Shown here: piece by piece, positions 17,537-26,043 of the stretch
How the letters are laid out: the number at the start of each line of letters is the position of its first letter
Position numbering within the stretch: the stretch's first letter is position 1
NCBI GenBank assembly: GCA_025356655.1
Contig: JANXRW010000058.1
Span: 1-37,376, forward strand
Reading direction: 5' to 3'
DNA: 37,376 nt
Origin: Betaproteobacteria bacterium
GTDB taxonomy: Bacteria > Pseudomonadota > Gammaproteobacteria > Burkholderiales > SHXO01
Notes under the pieces: model-generated
Database searches by the model: none
What the model was told of the DNA's origin: nothing
Seen by the model: the letters and a program-made list of their open reading frames with translations, nothing else
Position numbers and translations under genes: made by a program

Positions 17537-18145
17537 GGCGCCGCGCAAGGGCGCAGAATTAGCCTGGACCTCGCGCGCGTCCGACTGTGGGCTGCCTACG
17601 GATTGCCCCAAGCCGCCGGGGGCGCTTCGCGCGGCGCGCCCCTGCCCCGCCAGCCCTCAGCGCCAGGATGCGACCCGCGCCAAGGGCAAGTGCCGCGAGC
17701 CCCCCCGCACCGTCACACTGACGCCGGAGTCGTCCTCGGGGTTGCCAGGTTCCTATTCCGCGCAGACGCCGCGACGGCGACTCCGCCGACGAGGGAAGGC
17801 TGCGGGGGGGGCAGCAGGGTACATCGAGGATGACGAACGACCGATGCGCTGAAGCGGTCTGAGCCACAGGGGCCCGCGAGCTGCCTGCGGCACGCGCGGG
17901 AGGCCAAACCGTCTCCTTCGGTGTACCTTCAAGGCAAAAGCCCGGTGTCACTAGGCGCCCCGCGTGAGCAGGTGCGTGTGGCTCCATGGCTCAGCGCTGG
18001 GTTGCATCCGCTGGGCGAATGAGCCCTCGCTGCGAGTTCCGGGGCACGCAGTGCGTCCGCTCAACGGGGGGGCAGCCCAGGCCAGCGCCCAAGTGACGTG
18101 CCCCGGCCAGAAGCTCCCCTTAGCGCCGGAAATCCCACGCGTGTG

Positions 18146-20068
18146 TCAGAAGGGACTGATGTTGCCCAGAGCTTCCCAGATGTAGTGCGTGAGCGTTGCG
18201 GCGCTCGCACACCAGCCGGTTTGGTTGTGGCCGCGTGTGCGAATCGTCGTGCCGTTGTCAGGGCCAAGGCAGAAGTCCTGCTTAATGGCGTCTTCGTTGG
18301 GGAACGGCCACAGCGCTGTACCGGTGACGGTCCCGCTGACGTAGCGGTTGACCACGGTGGCGCCGCGATCCCCACCATCACTTGCGCTGGCGTGGCCGGG
18401 CGTGGCGGCCTCGGTCCGCAACAGGAAGCGCAGCCCTGGGTCGACGGTTAGGAGGTTGGTGAGGGGAAGGTCATTGAAATTGGTGGTGCACGCGAACTTC
18501 AAGTTGTTCGTCCCCGTGATGCCGCCGTGTCTGTCGTCGAAGCAGGCCGGATGCGCCGATCCGGATTGATCGACTAGGTTGTCGCTGACCGTGACTGAAC
18601 TCCAACTTGGCGTGGCGTCGACCCGGATCGCGGCGCCGTTGATTTTATAGACGGTGTTGTGGCGCAGCACGAGACTGTGGTGTCCACCGCCGGGTGTGGC
18701 CGGGTCCAATCTGTCGCTGGATGCCCAGATGCCCGCTACAGCAGCCTGTGAGGATGTGTAGTTGGCGATCACATTGTCGACGAGCGTCACCGTCCCTGGA
18801 AGTGAGGCTTGGCTGTCGATCTCGAAGACGCCGTTCAAGATCCCGGTCGTATTGAAGGCGATGTTGCCATACCAGGACACGGTGCCCAAGGGCAAGTTGG
18901 GAACCGAGGACGTCACGAAAAATGCGGAATGGTTGTCACTTGTGTTGTCGCCCGTTCCGTCGAAGTCGATAGTGATGTTGTTCTCGGCGATGGTGTTGTT
19001 TTCTGCATATACCGCGAGTCCTGCGCGGGGATTCCCGTCCACGGAGCCATCGTACCGAGTCACATTGCGGCGCAGGATGTTGTTGTTCCCGCCGTGAGCC
19101 ATCATGCTGTACCGGCCCCCGAAGCCCCAGGCCCAGCACTCTTCGATCGTCACATGATTGCTTGCCTCGGAGGCAATGCCCATGCAGTTGTCGCAGGCCG
19201 GCGCGGGGTAGGCCGCACCCACCTGATGAAGATAGATGTTGGACGACTGCTCGACGTGCACAGGGCTTAGCAGTGGGGCAGTGTTCTTGCTGTGCAGGAA
19301 CACGATATTGCCCACCTCGATGTTGTTGCCGTGGAAGATCTGCAACGGTATCCGTGCGAACTGCCCGTCGACGGTTACGGCGTGTGGCCGGTAGCCCAAG
19401 ATTTTGGTGGGATGGCCTACGGACGGCCCGTCGGGAATTTCCCCGCTGCTGTAGGCACCGCCAAAGGCGCCGATCGTGTCGTTGTAGGTGCCGTCGTCCA
19501 CATACAGGGTGTCGCCGCCCGCCATGGTGGTCAGCGCCTTGCGGAAGGTTGCGAAGCCGGTGGCGGGAGTCAGCCCGTCGTTGCTGTCGTTGCCGGTCGC
19601 GGCTACCCACCACACGCCGGCGGCAACGGGGTCGAAGCGAACGGTGGCCGCTGCGTCGGCACTGACATTAGTCAGCGTACAAGTCGTCGTGCTGCCAGAG
19701 GCGGCACACGCGCCACCCCAGAGGACGTTATAGCCTGCGGCGGGCACGGCCGTGAGCGTCACCAACGTGCCAGGGAGCACGACGGCCGAACAGGTAGTGG
19801 CACAGGCAGCCAGCGGGACCGGTACCGTGGCGACCGTGGTCAACCTGGCAACGGTGCTTCCCGAGTGCAGCACGTCCGTCATCGCCACCTGTACGTTGTA
19901 ACTGGTCAGCGTTCCGCCACCGCTCCCCGCGCCGGCAGCGCCGCCGCCGCTGCCGCCGCCACATCCGGCCAGCGCGAGCAAAAATCCCGCAATCAGGGTG
20001 CGTCTAATTTGACCCAGAAAGGGCCTTTGCCGCGGCAGGTCCTGCTGGCGAGTTTGCTTGACGGTCAT
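18146..20068 (-). CDS. Outer-membrane lipoprotein with parallel beta-helix fold
   Basis: Starting at ATG 20068 (MTVKQTRQQDLPRQRPF), the 640-residue product has a lipoprotein signal with lipobox LALAGC (Cys near 36), followed by a Gly/Ser-rich linker. A domain of about 100 residues carries VTLTAVPAAGYNVLWGGACA and CTLTNVSADAAATVRF, like the divergent InlB-type beta-repeats of secreted proteins. Then WWVAATGNDSNDGLTPATGF begins a right-handed parallel beta-helix with successive turns rich in NN and NI (NNIEVGNIVF, NHVTIEECW, NNTIAENNITI). Such proteins bind or cleave polysaccharide at the cell surface. Six or more Cys residues in the helix region could form disulphides. A sigma-54-type promoter lies 73-88 bases upstream on the same strand, opposite the deacetylase promoter. 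The fold is secure; the activity is unknown. Confidence 0.8.
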   Translation of the reverse strand: MTVKQTRQQDLPRQRPFLGQIRRTLIAGFLLALAGCGGGSGGGAAGAGSGGGTLTSYNVQVAMTDVLHSGSTVARLTTVATVPVPLAACATTCSAVVLPGTLVTLTAVPAAGYNVLWGGACAASGSTTTCTLTNVSADAAATVRFDPVAAGVWWVAATGNDSNDGLTPATGFATFRKALTTMAGGDTLYVDDGTYNDTIGAFGGAYSSGEIPDGPSVGHPTKILGYRPHAVTVDGQFARIPLQIFHGNNIEVGNIVFLHSKNTAPLLSPVHVEQSSNIYLHQVGAAYPAPACDNCMGIASEASNHVTIEECWAWGFGGRYSMMAHGGNNNILRRNVTRYDGSVDGNPRAGLAVYAENNTIAENNITIDFDGTGDNTSDNHSAFFVTSSVPNLPLGTVSWYGNIAFNTTGILNGVFEIDSQASLPGTVTLVDNVIANYTSSQAAVAGIWASSDRLDPATPGGGHHSLVLRHNTVYKINGAAIRVDATPSWSSVTVSDNLVDQSGSAHPACFDDRHGGITGTNNLKFACTTNFNDLPLTNLLTVDPGLRFLLRTEAATPGHASASDGGDRGATVVNRYVSGTVTGTALWPFPNEDAIKQDFCLGPDNGTTIRTRGHNQTGWCASAATLTHYIWEALGNISPF

Positions 20069-20140
20069 GTGCAACGCCCTTTGATTTGAAAGATGTTCAG
20101 TGGCGCCATGTTAGCGCGAAACCTGGCCGCAGTAGCCGCC

Positions 20141-20156
20141 TGCAAGATTGGGGCCA
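20141..20156 (-). promoter_or_regulatory. Sigma-54 promoter candidate for the beta-helix lipoprotein
   Basis: The minus strand reads TGGCCCCAATCTTGCA. It keeps the GG-N10-GC spacing and a full TTGCA -12 box, with two deviations in the -24 region. The predicted leader to the ATG at 20068 is about 60 bases. Confidence 0.55.
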
Positions 20157-20495
20157 CACAGCCCGTCGCAGTATCCTAGGCGCCGTCCCGTCGGGCGCCC
20201 GGTGCCCATTGGCCCGCCGGCAGGGGTGTTCCAGGATTTAGCGCAAACGTCGGGCGGTACCAGACCAGCACTTTCCGGGCGTGAGTCGCCCAGGGGCGGA
20301 ACCCGGGGCGAGAAGCTCTGTCGAAAAAGCCGAGGGAAGAATACCCACGGCTGCCGGTTCCCGTGTGGCTTGCCATGGGTCCGCGTCATTCCGTCTATAC
20401 TCTCGGCCTATCAACAGCGCAACACCCTAACCGGGCCATTGCAGTCGGACGTCGACGGGAAATCTTTACCGGCGATAGGACGTGGTGACCGGAGA

Positions 20496-20510
20496 TGGCA
20501 TTTTTTTTGC
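20496..20510 (+). promoter_or_regulatory. Sigma-54 promoter candidate for the NodB deacetylase
   Basis: TGGCA, eight T and GC give the exact GG-N10-GC spacing of RpoN promoters with a T-rich spacer and TTGC -12 box. Transcription would begin near 20522, leaving a leader of about 260 bases before the GTG at 20783. Confidence 0.6.
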
Positions 20511-20782
20511 CTCCCGATCGGAGGGGCATTCCTTCAGGCGGTGAGAGTGAGCGGCTTGCGTCGAGGCATCCGAGATAGGGACCGGGCCGCAGAGCCATTG
20601 CGCACCGCGGTGGAGATCAGCACGGCTGGGTCGTTAGTCGCCTGGGTAACCAGCGATCGCGACTATTCGCTGATCGGGCGTGAAGTTCCCGTTTCGGGTG
20701 CGTGCCCGACCGCCTCTTCCGCTGTATTGCGCGGAACGCCTGACCGGCGACGGTCGCACCTTCGGCCAATCGGAGACGGGTC

Positions 20783-21415
20783 GTGTATCCGACCTTTAGG
20801 AATCTGACCAAGGATTTTCTGCAAGCCTATTTCCGGGGCAGTTTCCTCTGGCGTCTGCCCGCGACCAGCCAGGCCGTGGCCCTGACCTTCGACGATGGGC
20901 CCCACGCCGAACTCACCCCTGTTCTGCTTGACCTTCTGACCAAGTACGAGATCGTGGCCACTTTTTTTGTAATCGGTGCCCATGCCCGCAAAAATCCTGC
21001 CGTAATGCGGCGAATCGCCGCCGAAGGACACGGGTTGGGCGGGCATACCTTCAATCACCGCGAACTCGTCTCGCTATCGTCGACGGACTTGGCAGCGGAG
21101 TTGTCGGAGTGCCGGGAAGCGATTCGGGACATCACGGGTGTGGACACAGCGCTCTGTCGACCACCCCGGGGCAAGGTGGACCTCAAATCGCTCCGGCGCG
21201 TGAGCGCGCTGGGTTACCAGTTGGTGCACTGGAACCGCACCTACAGCGACTACCGGATGGAGTCCGCCGACATGCTGCTCGCGTCGCTGCGTGCGTCGCC
21301 AGTGAAGCCACGCGACATTGTGCTGCTTCACGACACGCTCCCGGTGACGGGGCAGGCGCTGGCCATCGCCATGCCGGAGTGGAACGCCGCAGGGTTGCGG
21401 TTCGTCCGTATCTGA
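20783..21415 (+). CDS. Polysaccharide deacetylase, NodB/CE4 family
   Basis: The 210-residue protein starts at GTG 20783 with GGAG seven bases upstream. All CE4 motifs are present: TFDDGP with the base and metal Asp (37-38), HTFNH as the second metal motif (His 88 and 92), CRPPRG (about 125-130), and the closing IVLLHD with His 183. These enzymes use a divalent metal to remove N- or O-acetyl groups from polysaccharides. No signal peptide is obvious, though the N-terminus has an aromatic amphipathic stretch. It is about the size of the catalytic domain alone. A GT4 gene follows about 270 bases later on the same strand. The sigma-54 promoter upstream links it to the lipoprotein on the other side of the spacer. 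Confidence 0.9.
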   Translation: MYPTFRNLTKDFLQAYFRGSFLWRLPATSQAVALTFDDGPHAELTPVLLDLLTKYEIVATFFVIGAHARKNPAVMRRIAAEGHGLGGHTFNHRELVSLSSTDLAAELSECREAIRDITGVDTALCRPPRGKVDLKSLRRVSALGYQLVHWNRTYSDYRMESADMLLASLRASPVKPRDIVLLHDTLPVTGQALAIAMPEWNAAGLRFVRI

Positions 21416-21441
21416 TCTTCACGCAAGCACTGCACACGGGC

Positions 21442-21473
21442 AAAGTGACCCAAAAGTGACCCAAAGCCGACCC
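21442..21473. repeat. Short tandem repeat, AAAGTGACCC units
   Basis: Two perfect copies of AAAGTGACCC (21442-21451 and 21453-21462) are followed by a third degenerate copy AAAGCCGACCC. They lie just after the deacetylase stop in the 269-base spacer before the GT4 gene. They might be protein-binding direct repeats or a slippage product. Confidence 0.6.
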
Positions 21474-21684
21474 AATGGACCTGCCAGCCCGCGTCGCTGT
21501 TGCGCGCACTGGGCGCGCCGACGGCTCTTGGAGCTTTTAGCGGGCCCGTTCGGGCTCCCGGGGCGAGTCCCCCCAGGGGCCACGCACTGAGGCTGATCCC
21601 TTGTGTTTCGGCGGCGTGTGACACGCGCAGTTCGCCCACCTCGGGGATCGGTGCCCCGTAGCAACCCCCAACCAGCCTTGGCCT

Positions 21685-22848
21685 ATGCGAATCCTCTATC
21701 ACCATCGAACCCAAGGGCAGGAGCCCGAGGGGATCCATATCCAGGCCATCGTCGACGCCCTGCGCGGGCTGGGCCACGAGTTGAGGGTGGTGGGTCCCGC
21801 CGTGGCGCCGCCCGCCCGGAATGCGCAACCGCGCGAGTCCTTGGCCGGGAGGGTCAAGCGCGCGGTGCCGCAGTGGGCGTTCGAACTGATCCAACTGGGC
21901 TACAACGCGGTCGTCTATCTGCGTCTGTGGCGGGAGGTGCGGGATTTCAAGCCGGACCTCATCTATGAGCGCTATGCCCTATTCAATTTTGCTGGCGTTC
22001 TGCTGGCGCGCCGGCATCGTGTGCCCCTGATCCTCGAGGTCAATACGCCCTACGCACAGGCGTGGGCCAAGTATTACGGCCTGTACCTGCGCGGCTGCGC
22101 GCGCTGGATAGAACGCAAGACACTAGTGGCTGCGGATCACGTGATCACGGTAACCGAGGCCCAGCGGGAGATGTTGTTGGGAATCGGTATCGATGCCGAG
22201 TGTCTGAGCGTGTGCCACAACGCCATCGACCCCGCTTGGTTTGACCCGGATCGGCATGACCCTGCACCCGTACGTGAGGCCTTGGGCCTTCACGGCCTCG
22301 TTGTCGGCTTCGTTGGCACGATGAATCGTTGGCAAGGCATCACCGAATTCCCCGGCGTTTTGCGGGAGGTCCTCGCCCGGTGTCCGGATGTGCAGTTCCT
22401 CTTTGTAGGTGACGGGGAGTTCCGCGGGAAATTGGAGACCTTCTGTCGTGAGGAGGGATTTGCCGGCCGCGTGGTCTTCGCGGGAAGAAAAGCGCATCAG
22501 GACATCCCCCCGCTGGTGGCGGCGATGGATATCGCCATCCTTTTGAATTCCAATCAATATGGCTCGCCGATGAAGATCTTCGAATACCTCGGCATGGCCA
22601 AGGCGGTCATCGCGCCTGGCGTGCGGCCGGTGAAGGAGGTGCTCGCCGACGGCGTGACCGGCCTCATCATCGAGCCGGGGGACGCGCCAGCCATGGCCCG
22701 CACCATCATCCGGTTGGCTGGCGACCCCGCCTTGCGCCAAGGGCTGGGGTCGGCCGGACGCTCCTACGTCGTAGGGCGCCACACCTGGCGGATGAATGCC
22801 CAAAAAATCATCGAGGTGCACGCTCAGATCCTCGCGAAACGGCGCTGA
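21685..22848 (+). CDS. Glycosyltransferase family 4 (GT-B)
   Basis: The 387-residue product begins MRILYHHRTQGQEPEGIHIQ, with the Gly-rich acceptor loop typical of GT4. It continues through a Rossmann half with LILEVNTPYAQAWAKYY and HVITVTEAQREMLL. The C-terminal donor half shows VGFVGTMNRWQGI, LFVGDGEFRGKLE, VVFAGRKAHQDIPPLVAAMD, then SPMKIFEYLGMAKAVIAP in the EX7E region and GVTGLIIEPGD. It would add a sugar from a nucleotide donor to the lipid-linked EPS intermediate at the inner membrane. No clear ribosome site precedes the ATG, so translation may be weak or the start elsewhere. It converges with the last gene of the export operon, 26 bases apart. Confidence 0.88.
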   Translation: MRILYHHRTQGQEPEGIHIQAIVDALRGLGHELRVVGPAVAPPARNAQPRESLAGRVKRAVPQWAFELIQLGYNAVVYLRLWREVRDFKPDLIYERYALFNFAGVLLARRHRVPLILEVNTPYAQAWAKYYGLYLRGCARWIERKTLVAADHVITVTEAQREMLLGIGIDAECLSVCHNAIDPAWFDPDRHDPAPVREALGLHGLVVGFVGTMNRWQGITEFPGVLREVLARCPDVQFLFVGDGEFRGKLETFCREEGFAGRVVFAGRKAHQDIPPLVAAMDIAILLNSNQYGSPMKIFEYLGMAKAVIAPGVRPVKEVLADGVTGLIIEPGDAPAMARTIIRLAGDPALRQGLGSAGRSYVVGRHTWRMNAQKIIEVHAQILAKRR

Positions 22849-22874
22849 TCGACGTTCGCTGAGCCGTCCGCACG

Positions 22875-23993
22875 TCAACGTTCGGGCCTTTTCACAGCCA
22901 GCGAGTCGTAGAGCGCCTCGTAGCGCGATGCCATCGCCTCGAGCGAGAAGTCCGATCGAACCCGAGCCTGGGCGGCGGCGGCGAACTGCAACCGCCGTGC
23001 GGGTTGATCCAACATCTCACCCAGTTGCGCGGAGAGGATTTGCGCGTCGCCACAGGGGAACAGCAGCCCGCTAACCCCGTTTTGGATGATCTCGGTGTTG
23101 CCGCCAACATCGCTCGCTACGACCGGAACCCCCGAGGCCATTGCTTCGAGCAGGGTGTTGGACATTCCTTCGCTCAGGGACGGCAGGACGAACAGGTCCA
23201 ATGCAGCCAGTAATTCCGCCACCTCGTTGCGGTGGCCGGTGAAGAGGGTCCGTGATGCGAGCCCACGGGCGCGTGCGAGGGATTCCAAGGCGCCGCGCTC
23301 GGGGCCGTCGCCAACGAGGACAAGTCGGAGTCGGTCCAAGGGCAGTGCGCTCACCGCTTCCAGCAGAAGGCCATAGTTCTTGACCGGCACCAGACGTCCT
23401 ACACTGCCAATCAGAATCTCCTCGGCGCCTACGCCGAGCGCCTCGCGCGCCTGCTCCCGCGCGGCGCCGCTGAAGGAGCGCGTGTCGACACCGTTAGGAA
23501 GCACCCGAATCTGAGTGCCCGGGATACCCACGTGTCGCACCAGGTCAGCCTTCAACTGACTCGACACGCAAAATGTCGCGTCGCTGAGGCGAGATAGGGC
23601 TCGTTGCACCCAGAAGCGCGCGCGGCTGTCGTCGAAAGTCCTACCGTGCTCGCTGTGCACCACGCAGGGTACCCCGGCAAGTTTGGCGGCGATCACCCCG
23701 TAATAGAACGCCTCCACGTTGCGCGTATGCACGATGTCGGGACGGACTTCCCGAAAGTGTTTCGCCATCCTCAGCAGCAAACGAAGGTCGTTGCCGCCCT
23801 TCCACCCCAGTTCATGGGTCAGCACGTCCGGTGCAGTGATCCTCGCTGCGAACTCCCCGGCGAGGCGCATGGCACAGACCGAGGACCGGAATCGCGTGCT
23901 GCTCAGCCGGTTGATGACGTTGACGACGCCGTTTTCCAATCCCCCCGGTTGAAGGCTGATTACAACATGAGCGATATGCAGTCGATGATCCAT
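22875..23993 (-). CDS. Glycosyltransferase family 4, similar to the PEP-CTERM-associated TIGR03088 group
   Basis: This 372-residue enzyme opens with IAHVVISLQPGGLENGVVNV and has RPDIVHTRNVEAFYYGVIAA and VVHSEHGRTFDDSRA. These segments are close to the sugar transferase often placed beside epsH/xrtA (TIGR03088-like). The donor half has IGSVGRLVPVKNYGLLLEAV, LVLVGDGPERGALE and LPSLSEGMSNTLLEAMASG (EX7E), followed by VVASDVGGNTEIIQNG. It is the last gene of the seven-gene minus-strand operon, 97 bases after the deacetylase. In fuller XrtA loci a FemAB-like gene and the exosortase are commonly found near this point; here they are absent. The donor sugar is unknown. Confidence 0.87.
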   Translation of the reverse strand: MDHRLHIAHVVISLQPGGLENGVVNVINRLSSTRFRSSVCAMRLAGEFAARITAPDVLTHELGWKGGNDLRLLLRMAKHFREVRPDIVHTRNVEAFYYGVIAAKLAGVPCVVHSEHGRTFDDSRARFWVQRALSRLSDATFCVSSQLKADLVRHVGIPGTQIRVLPNGVDTRSFSGAAREQAREALGVGAEEILIGSVGRLVPVKNYGLLLEAVSALPLDRLRLVLVGDGPERGALESLARARGLASRTLFTGHRNEVAELLAALDLFVLPSLSEGMSNTLLEAMASGVPVVASDVGGNTEIIQNGVSGLLFPCGDAQILSAQLGEMLDQPARRLQFAAAAQARVRSDFSLEAMASRYEALYDSLAVKRPER

Positions 23994-24090
23994 GGGCGGG
24001 TCATATTCTAGCGACGTCTGGCTGCGCCCTAGGACGTCGCCTGCCGCGTCGGCTGACGATGTCCAAGCGTTCCGTCGTCGGGTCTGAAGC

Positions 24091-24981
24091 CTATAGTTGG
24101 GCGAGTTCGCTGTGGAACGCGCGATCGATGCGGTCCCATTGGAAGTCCCGGGTCAGCTGGCGGAGGCGGCCTTCCACGCGGCTGAGATTGACGTAGTGGC
24201 GGAACTGCGACTTTAGGTCGGCTGCGCGAATACGCGGCTGCTCGGGATCGACTTCCCAGGGATGCATGTAGAACAACGCAGGCCTTCCGTCCTCGCGGTT
24301 GATCTTGTCGATCGCCCAACGCGATAGCCAGTAGGGAGCCAGCCGGAAGTAGCCGCCCCCGCCCGCCGGCAGATTACGCCCGAAGGCCCTTGCCGTGGAG
24401 ATGGGGATTTCCACGAGTCCCTTGCGGCTGGCGTAGGGAAATCGCGGTGCGTCGGGCATGCCGTAGTGGTCGTGTGCGACGGGGTAGACGCTGGAACTGT
24501 AGCGATAGCCCGCCTGGGCAATGCAGTCGAAGGCCCAGGGGTTGCTCGCGCCCACCGAGAAGCTCGGCGCACGGTACCCTGAAACGGCACAGCCGCTCAG
24601 CGCCTCGAGGATCGCCTTCGCGCACTCGATATCCTCGGTGAATTCCTCGGGCGTTTGGTCGGTGGCACGCAGGTGGCCATAGCCGTGGCTGGCCAATTCG
24701 TGCCCGCCGGCCACGATCTTTCGTACCATTGCCGGATAGCGCTCCGCTAACCAGCCCAGGACAAAGAACGTGGCGTGGACCTGGTTCTCGCCGAACAGAT
24801 CCAGAAGCAGGTCCATGTTGCGTTCGACCCGGCAGGGCATCGAGTCCCAAGTGTCGCGCGGGATGTAGGGCGCCATTGCGGATACCTGGAAGTAGTCCTC
24901 GACGTCGACGCTCAGTGCGTTAACCATCGGACCTGCGGCGCTTGGCCGTGCTCTCACGTTCGATACCTGCATTTGGTTCAC
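24091..24981 (-). CDS. XrtA-associated polysaccharide deacetylase (DUF3473, TIGR03006-like)
   Basis: The protein contains NALSVDVEDYFQVSAM, the characteristic opening of this subfamily with metal Asp residues. It continues with ATFFVLGWLAERYP, HELASHGYGH (His pair), GYRAPSFSV, and the subfamily's C-terminal block with PAGGGGYFRLAPY and LFYMHPWEVDPEQPR. It should remove acetyl groups from the EPS or its intermediate. GTG at 24981 overlaps the preceding TGA by four bases (GTGA), indicating translational coupling to the ATPase gene. A shorter form from the ATG at 24927 (MVNALSVDVEDYF) fits the family's usual N-terminus equally well. No signal peptide is evident. Confidence 0.9.
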   Translation of the reverse strand: MNQMQVSNVRARPSAAGPMVNALSVDVEDYFQVSAMAPYIPRDTWDSMPCRVERNMDLLLDLFGENQVHATFFVLGWLAERYPAMVRKIVAGGHELASHGYGHLRATDQTPEEFTEDIECAKAILEALSGCAVSGYRAPSFSVGASNPWAFDCIAQAGYRYSSSVYPVAHDHYGMPDAPRFPYASRKGLVEIPISTARAFGRNLPAGGGGYFRLAPYWLSRWAIDKINREDGRPALFYMHPWEVDPEQPRIRAADLKSQFRHYVNLSRVEGRLRQLTRDFQWDRIDRAFHSELAQL

Positions 24982-26027
24982 CAATGGGTTTGGGTTTGCG
25001 GCGTTGCGCCTTCTCCGGGGGGCGCACCGCCGCTGTCACGACGCTCTGGCGGGGGCTGGGGAGCTTCCGGACAGCGATTTGATTGGGCCAGTCGCAGGAG
25101 CTCGTTCTCCAGTCGCTTTTGGCCCTCCTCCAGGCGAGTCAGAGCGGCCAGGAGGGCGGTCGTTGTCAGTGGCCGTTCACTGAAGGCGTCCGCGTCGCTG
25201 AGCGCCCCTGAGCCCAGCATTTCATCGGCGTACTCTGCAGCGACCTCGGCGACTTGGCTCGCGGAGATGTCCGCGCGTTCGGCGAGGTAGGCGCTGAGCA
25301 GCAGTCGGTCACACAGGGCGTTTATACGGCGCGGGATTCCCTGTGTGGCTGCGTGTATGGCTTCATAGCTTCCCGCGAGGAAGTAGGGCCGCCGCTGCCA
25401 GCCTGCGTGAGAGAGGCGGTGCTCGATATAGTGCCCCGTTTCAACAAGGTTTAACGGCCCGACATGGCAGGACGCGATGACTCGCTGGCCGAGTTGGCGC
25501 ATCTCGGGACGTGCGAGATGTTCCCGGAACTCGGGTTGGCCGACGAGAAAGGTCTGCAGGAGCGCCTTGGAGTCCGTTTGAAAGTTCGACAACATGCGCA
25601 ATTCCTCCACCGCCCCCAGGGTTAGGTTCTGCGCTTCGTCCACGATCAGGAGGCACCGCTTCCCCGAGCGTGCAATGCTCGCAAGGTGGGTTTGGATCCC
25701 GAGTAAGAGGTCTGCTTTCTGCTCGCCTCGCGTGACGATTCCGAAGCCCGCGGCGACCATCCGCAGCGTGTCGGTCGCGTCCAGGTGGGTGGTCACAAGG
25801 TTGGCCACGGCCAGCGCCCCGGGGTCGAGTCGCCGCAGGAGGTTGTGCACGAGCGTCGTTTTTCCTGCCCCGATCTCGCCAGTGACCACGATGAAGCCCT
25901 CTGCCTTGTGCACGCCGTAGGAGAGATACGCCATGGCGCGCCGGTGCTGCTCGCTCGCGAAGTAATAGGACGGATCCGGCGCTAGTTGGAAGGGGTTGGC
26001 TCGCAGGCCGAAATAAGCTTCGTACAT
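24978..26027 (-). CDS. XrtA-associated ExeA-like AAA ATPase (TIGR03015-like)
   Basis: The 349-residue protein begins MYEAYFGLRANPFQLAPDPS, the invariant opening of this family, then carries Walker A GEIGAGKTT (50-58) and Walker B CLLIVDEAQN (125-134). Sensor-region motifs include ELRMLSNFQTDSKALLQTFL and the GIPRRINALCDRLLL segment. It is related to the general secretion ATPase ExeA and is found in nearly every XrtA-type EPS operon, where its role in assembly or export is still inferred. The C-terminal 70 residues, Gln/Pro-rich after a predicted coiled stretch, are unlike the core. It starts 16 bases after the barrel gene and overlaps the deacetylase gene by four bases. Confidence 0.9.
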   Translation of the reverse strand: MYEAYFGLRANPFQLAPDPSYYFASEQHRRAMAYLSYGVHKAEGFIVVTGEIGAGKTTLVHNLLRRLDPGALAVANLVTTHLDATDTLRMVAAGFGIVTRGEQKADLLLGIQTHLASIARSGKRCLLIVDEAQNLTLGAVEELRMLSNFQTDSKALLQTFLVGQPEFREHLARPEMRQLGQRVIASCHVGPLNLVETGHYIEHRLSHAGWQRRPYFLAGSYEAIHAATQGIPRRINALCDRLLLSAYLAERADISASQVAEVAAEYADEMLGSGALSDADAFSERPLTTTALLAALTRLEEGQKRLENELLRLAQSNRCPEAPQPPPERRDSGGAPPGEGATPQTQTHW

Positions 26028-26043
26028 TTGGGGGGGCGTCCGC

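Larger units (their letters stand above)
15942..18145. other. 2.2 kb region without a convincing long gene
   Basis: This unusually long spacer follows the start of the sugar-transferase gene. It contains an AT-rich patch near 16176-16262, a 34-base palindrome (16144-16177), a possible promoter for the sugar transferase and a small frame with a strong ribosome site at 17369 set among hairpins. Longer frames, for example at 16874-17344, are Arg/Pro-rich and unrecognisable. It may be relic DNA of a lost gene or mobile element. Confidence 0.45.
20069..20782. other. Divergent regulatory region with two sigma-54-type promoters
   Basis: About 710 bases separate the beta-helix lipoprotein (minus) from the deacetylase gene (plus). 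Promoter candidates at 20141-20156 (minus) and 20496-20510 (plus) leave about 340 bases between them that could bind a shared enhancer-binding protein. No gene, known riboswitch or tRNA was seen. Confidence 0.5.

Noticed and set aside
20200-20460. Possible cyclic-di-GMP (GEMM) riboswitch in the divergent spacer
   Set aside because: Some purine-rich tetraloop-like pieces are present, but the conserved GEMM core could not be assembled.
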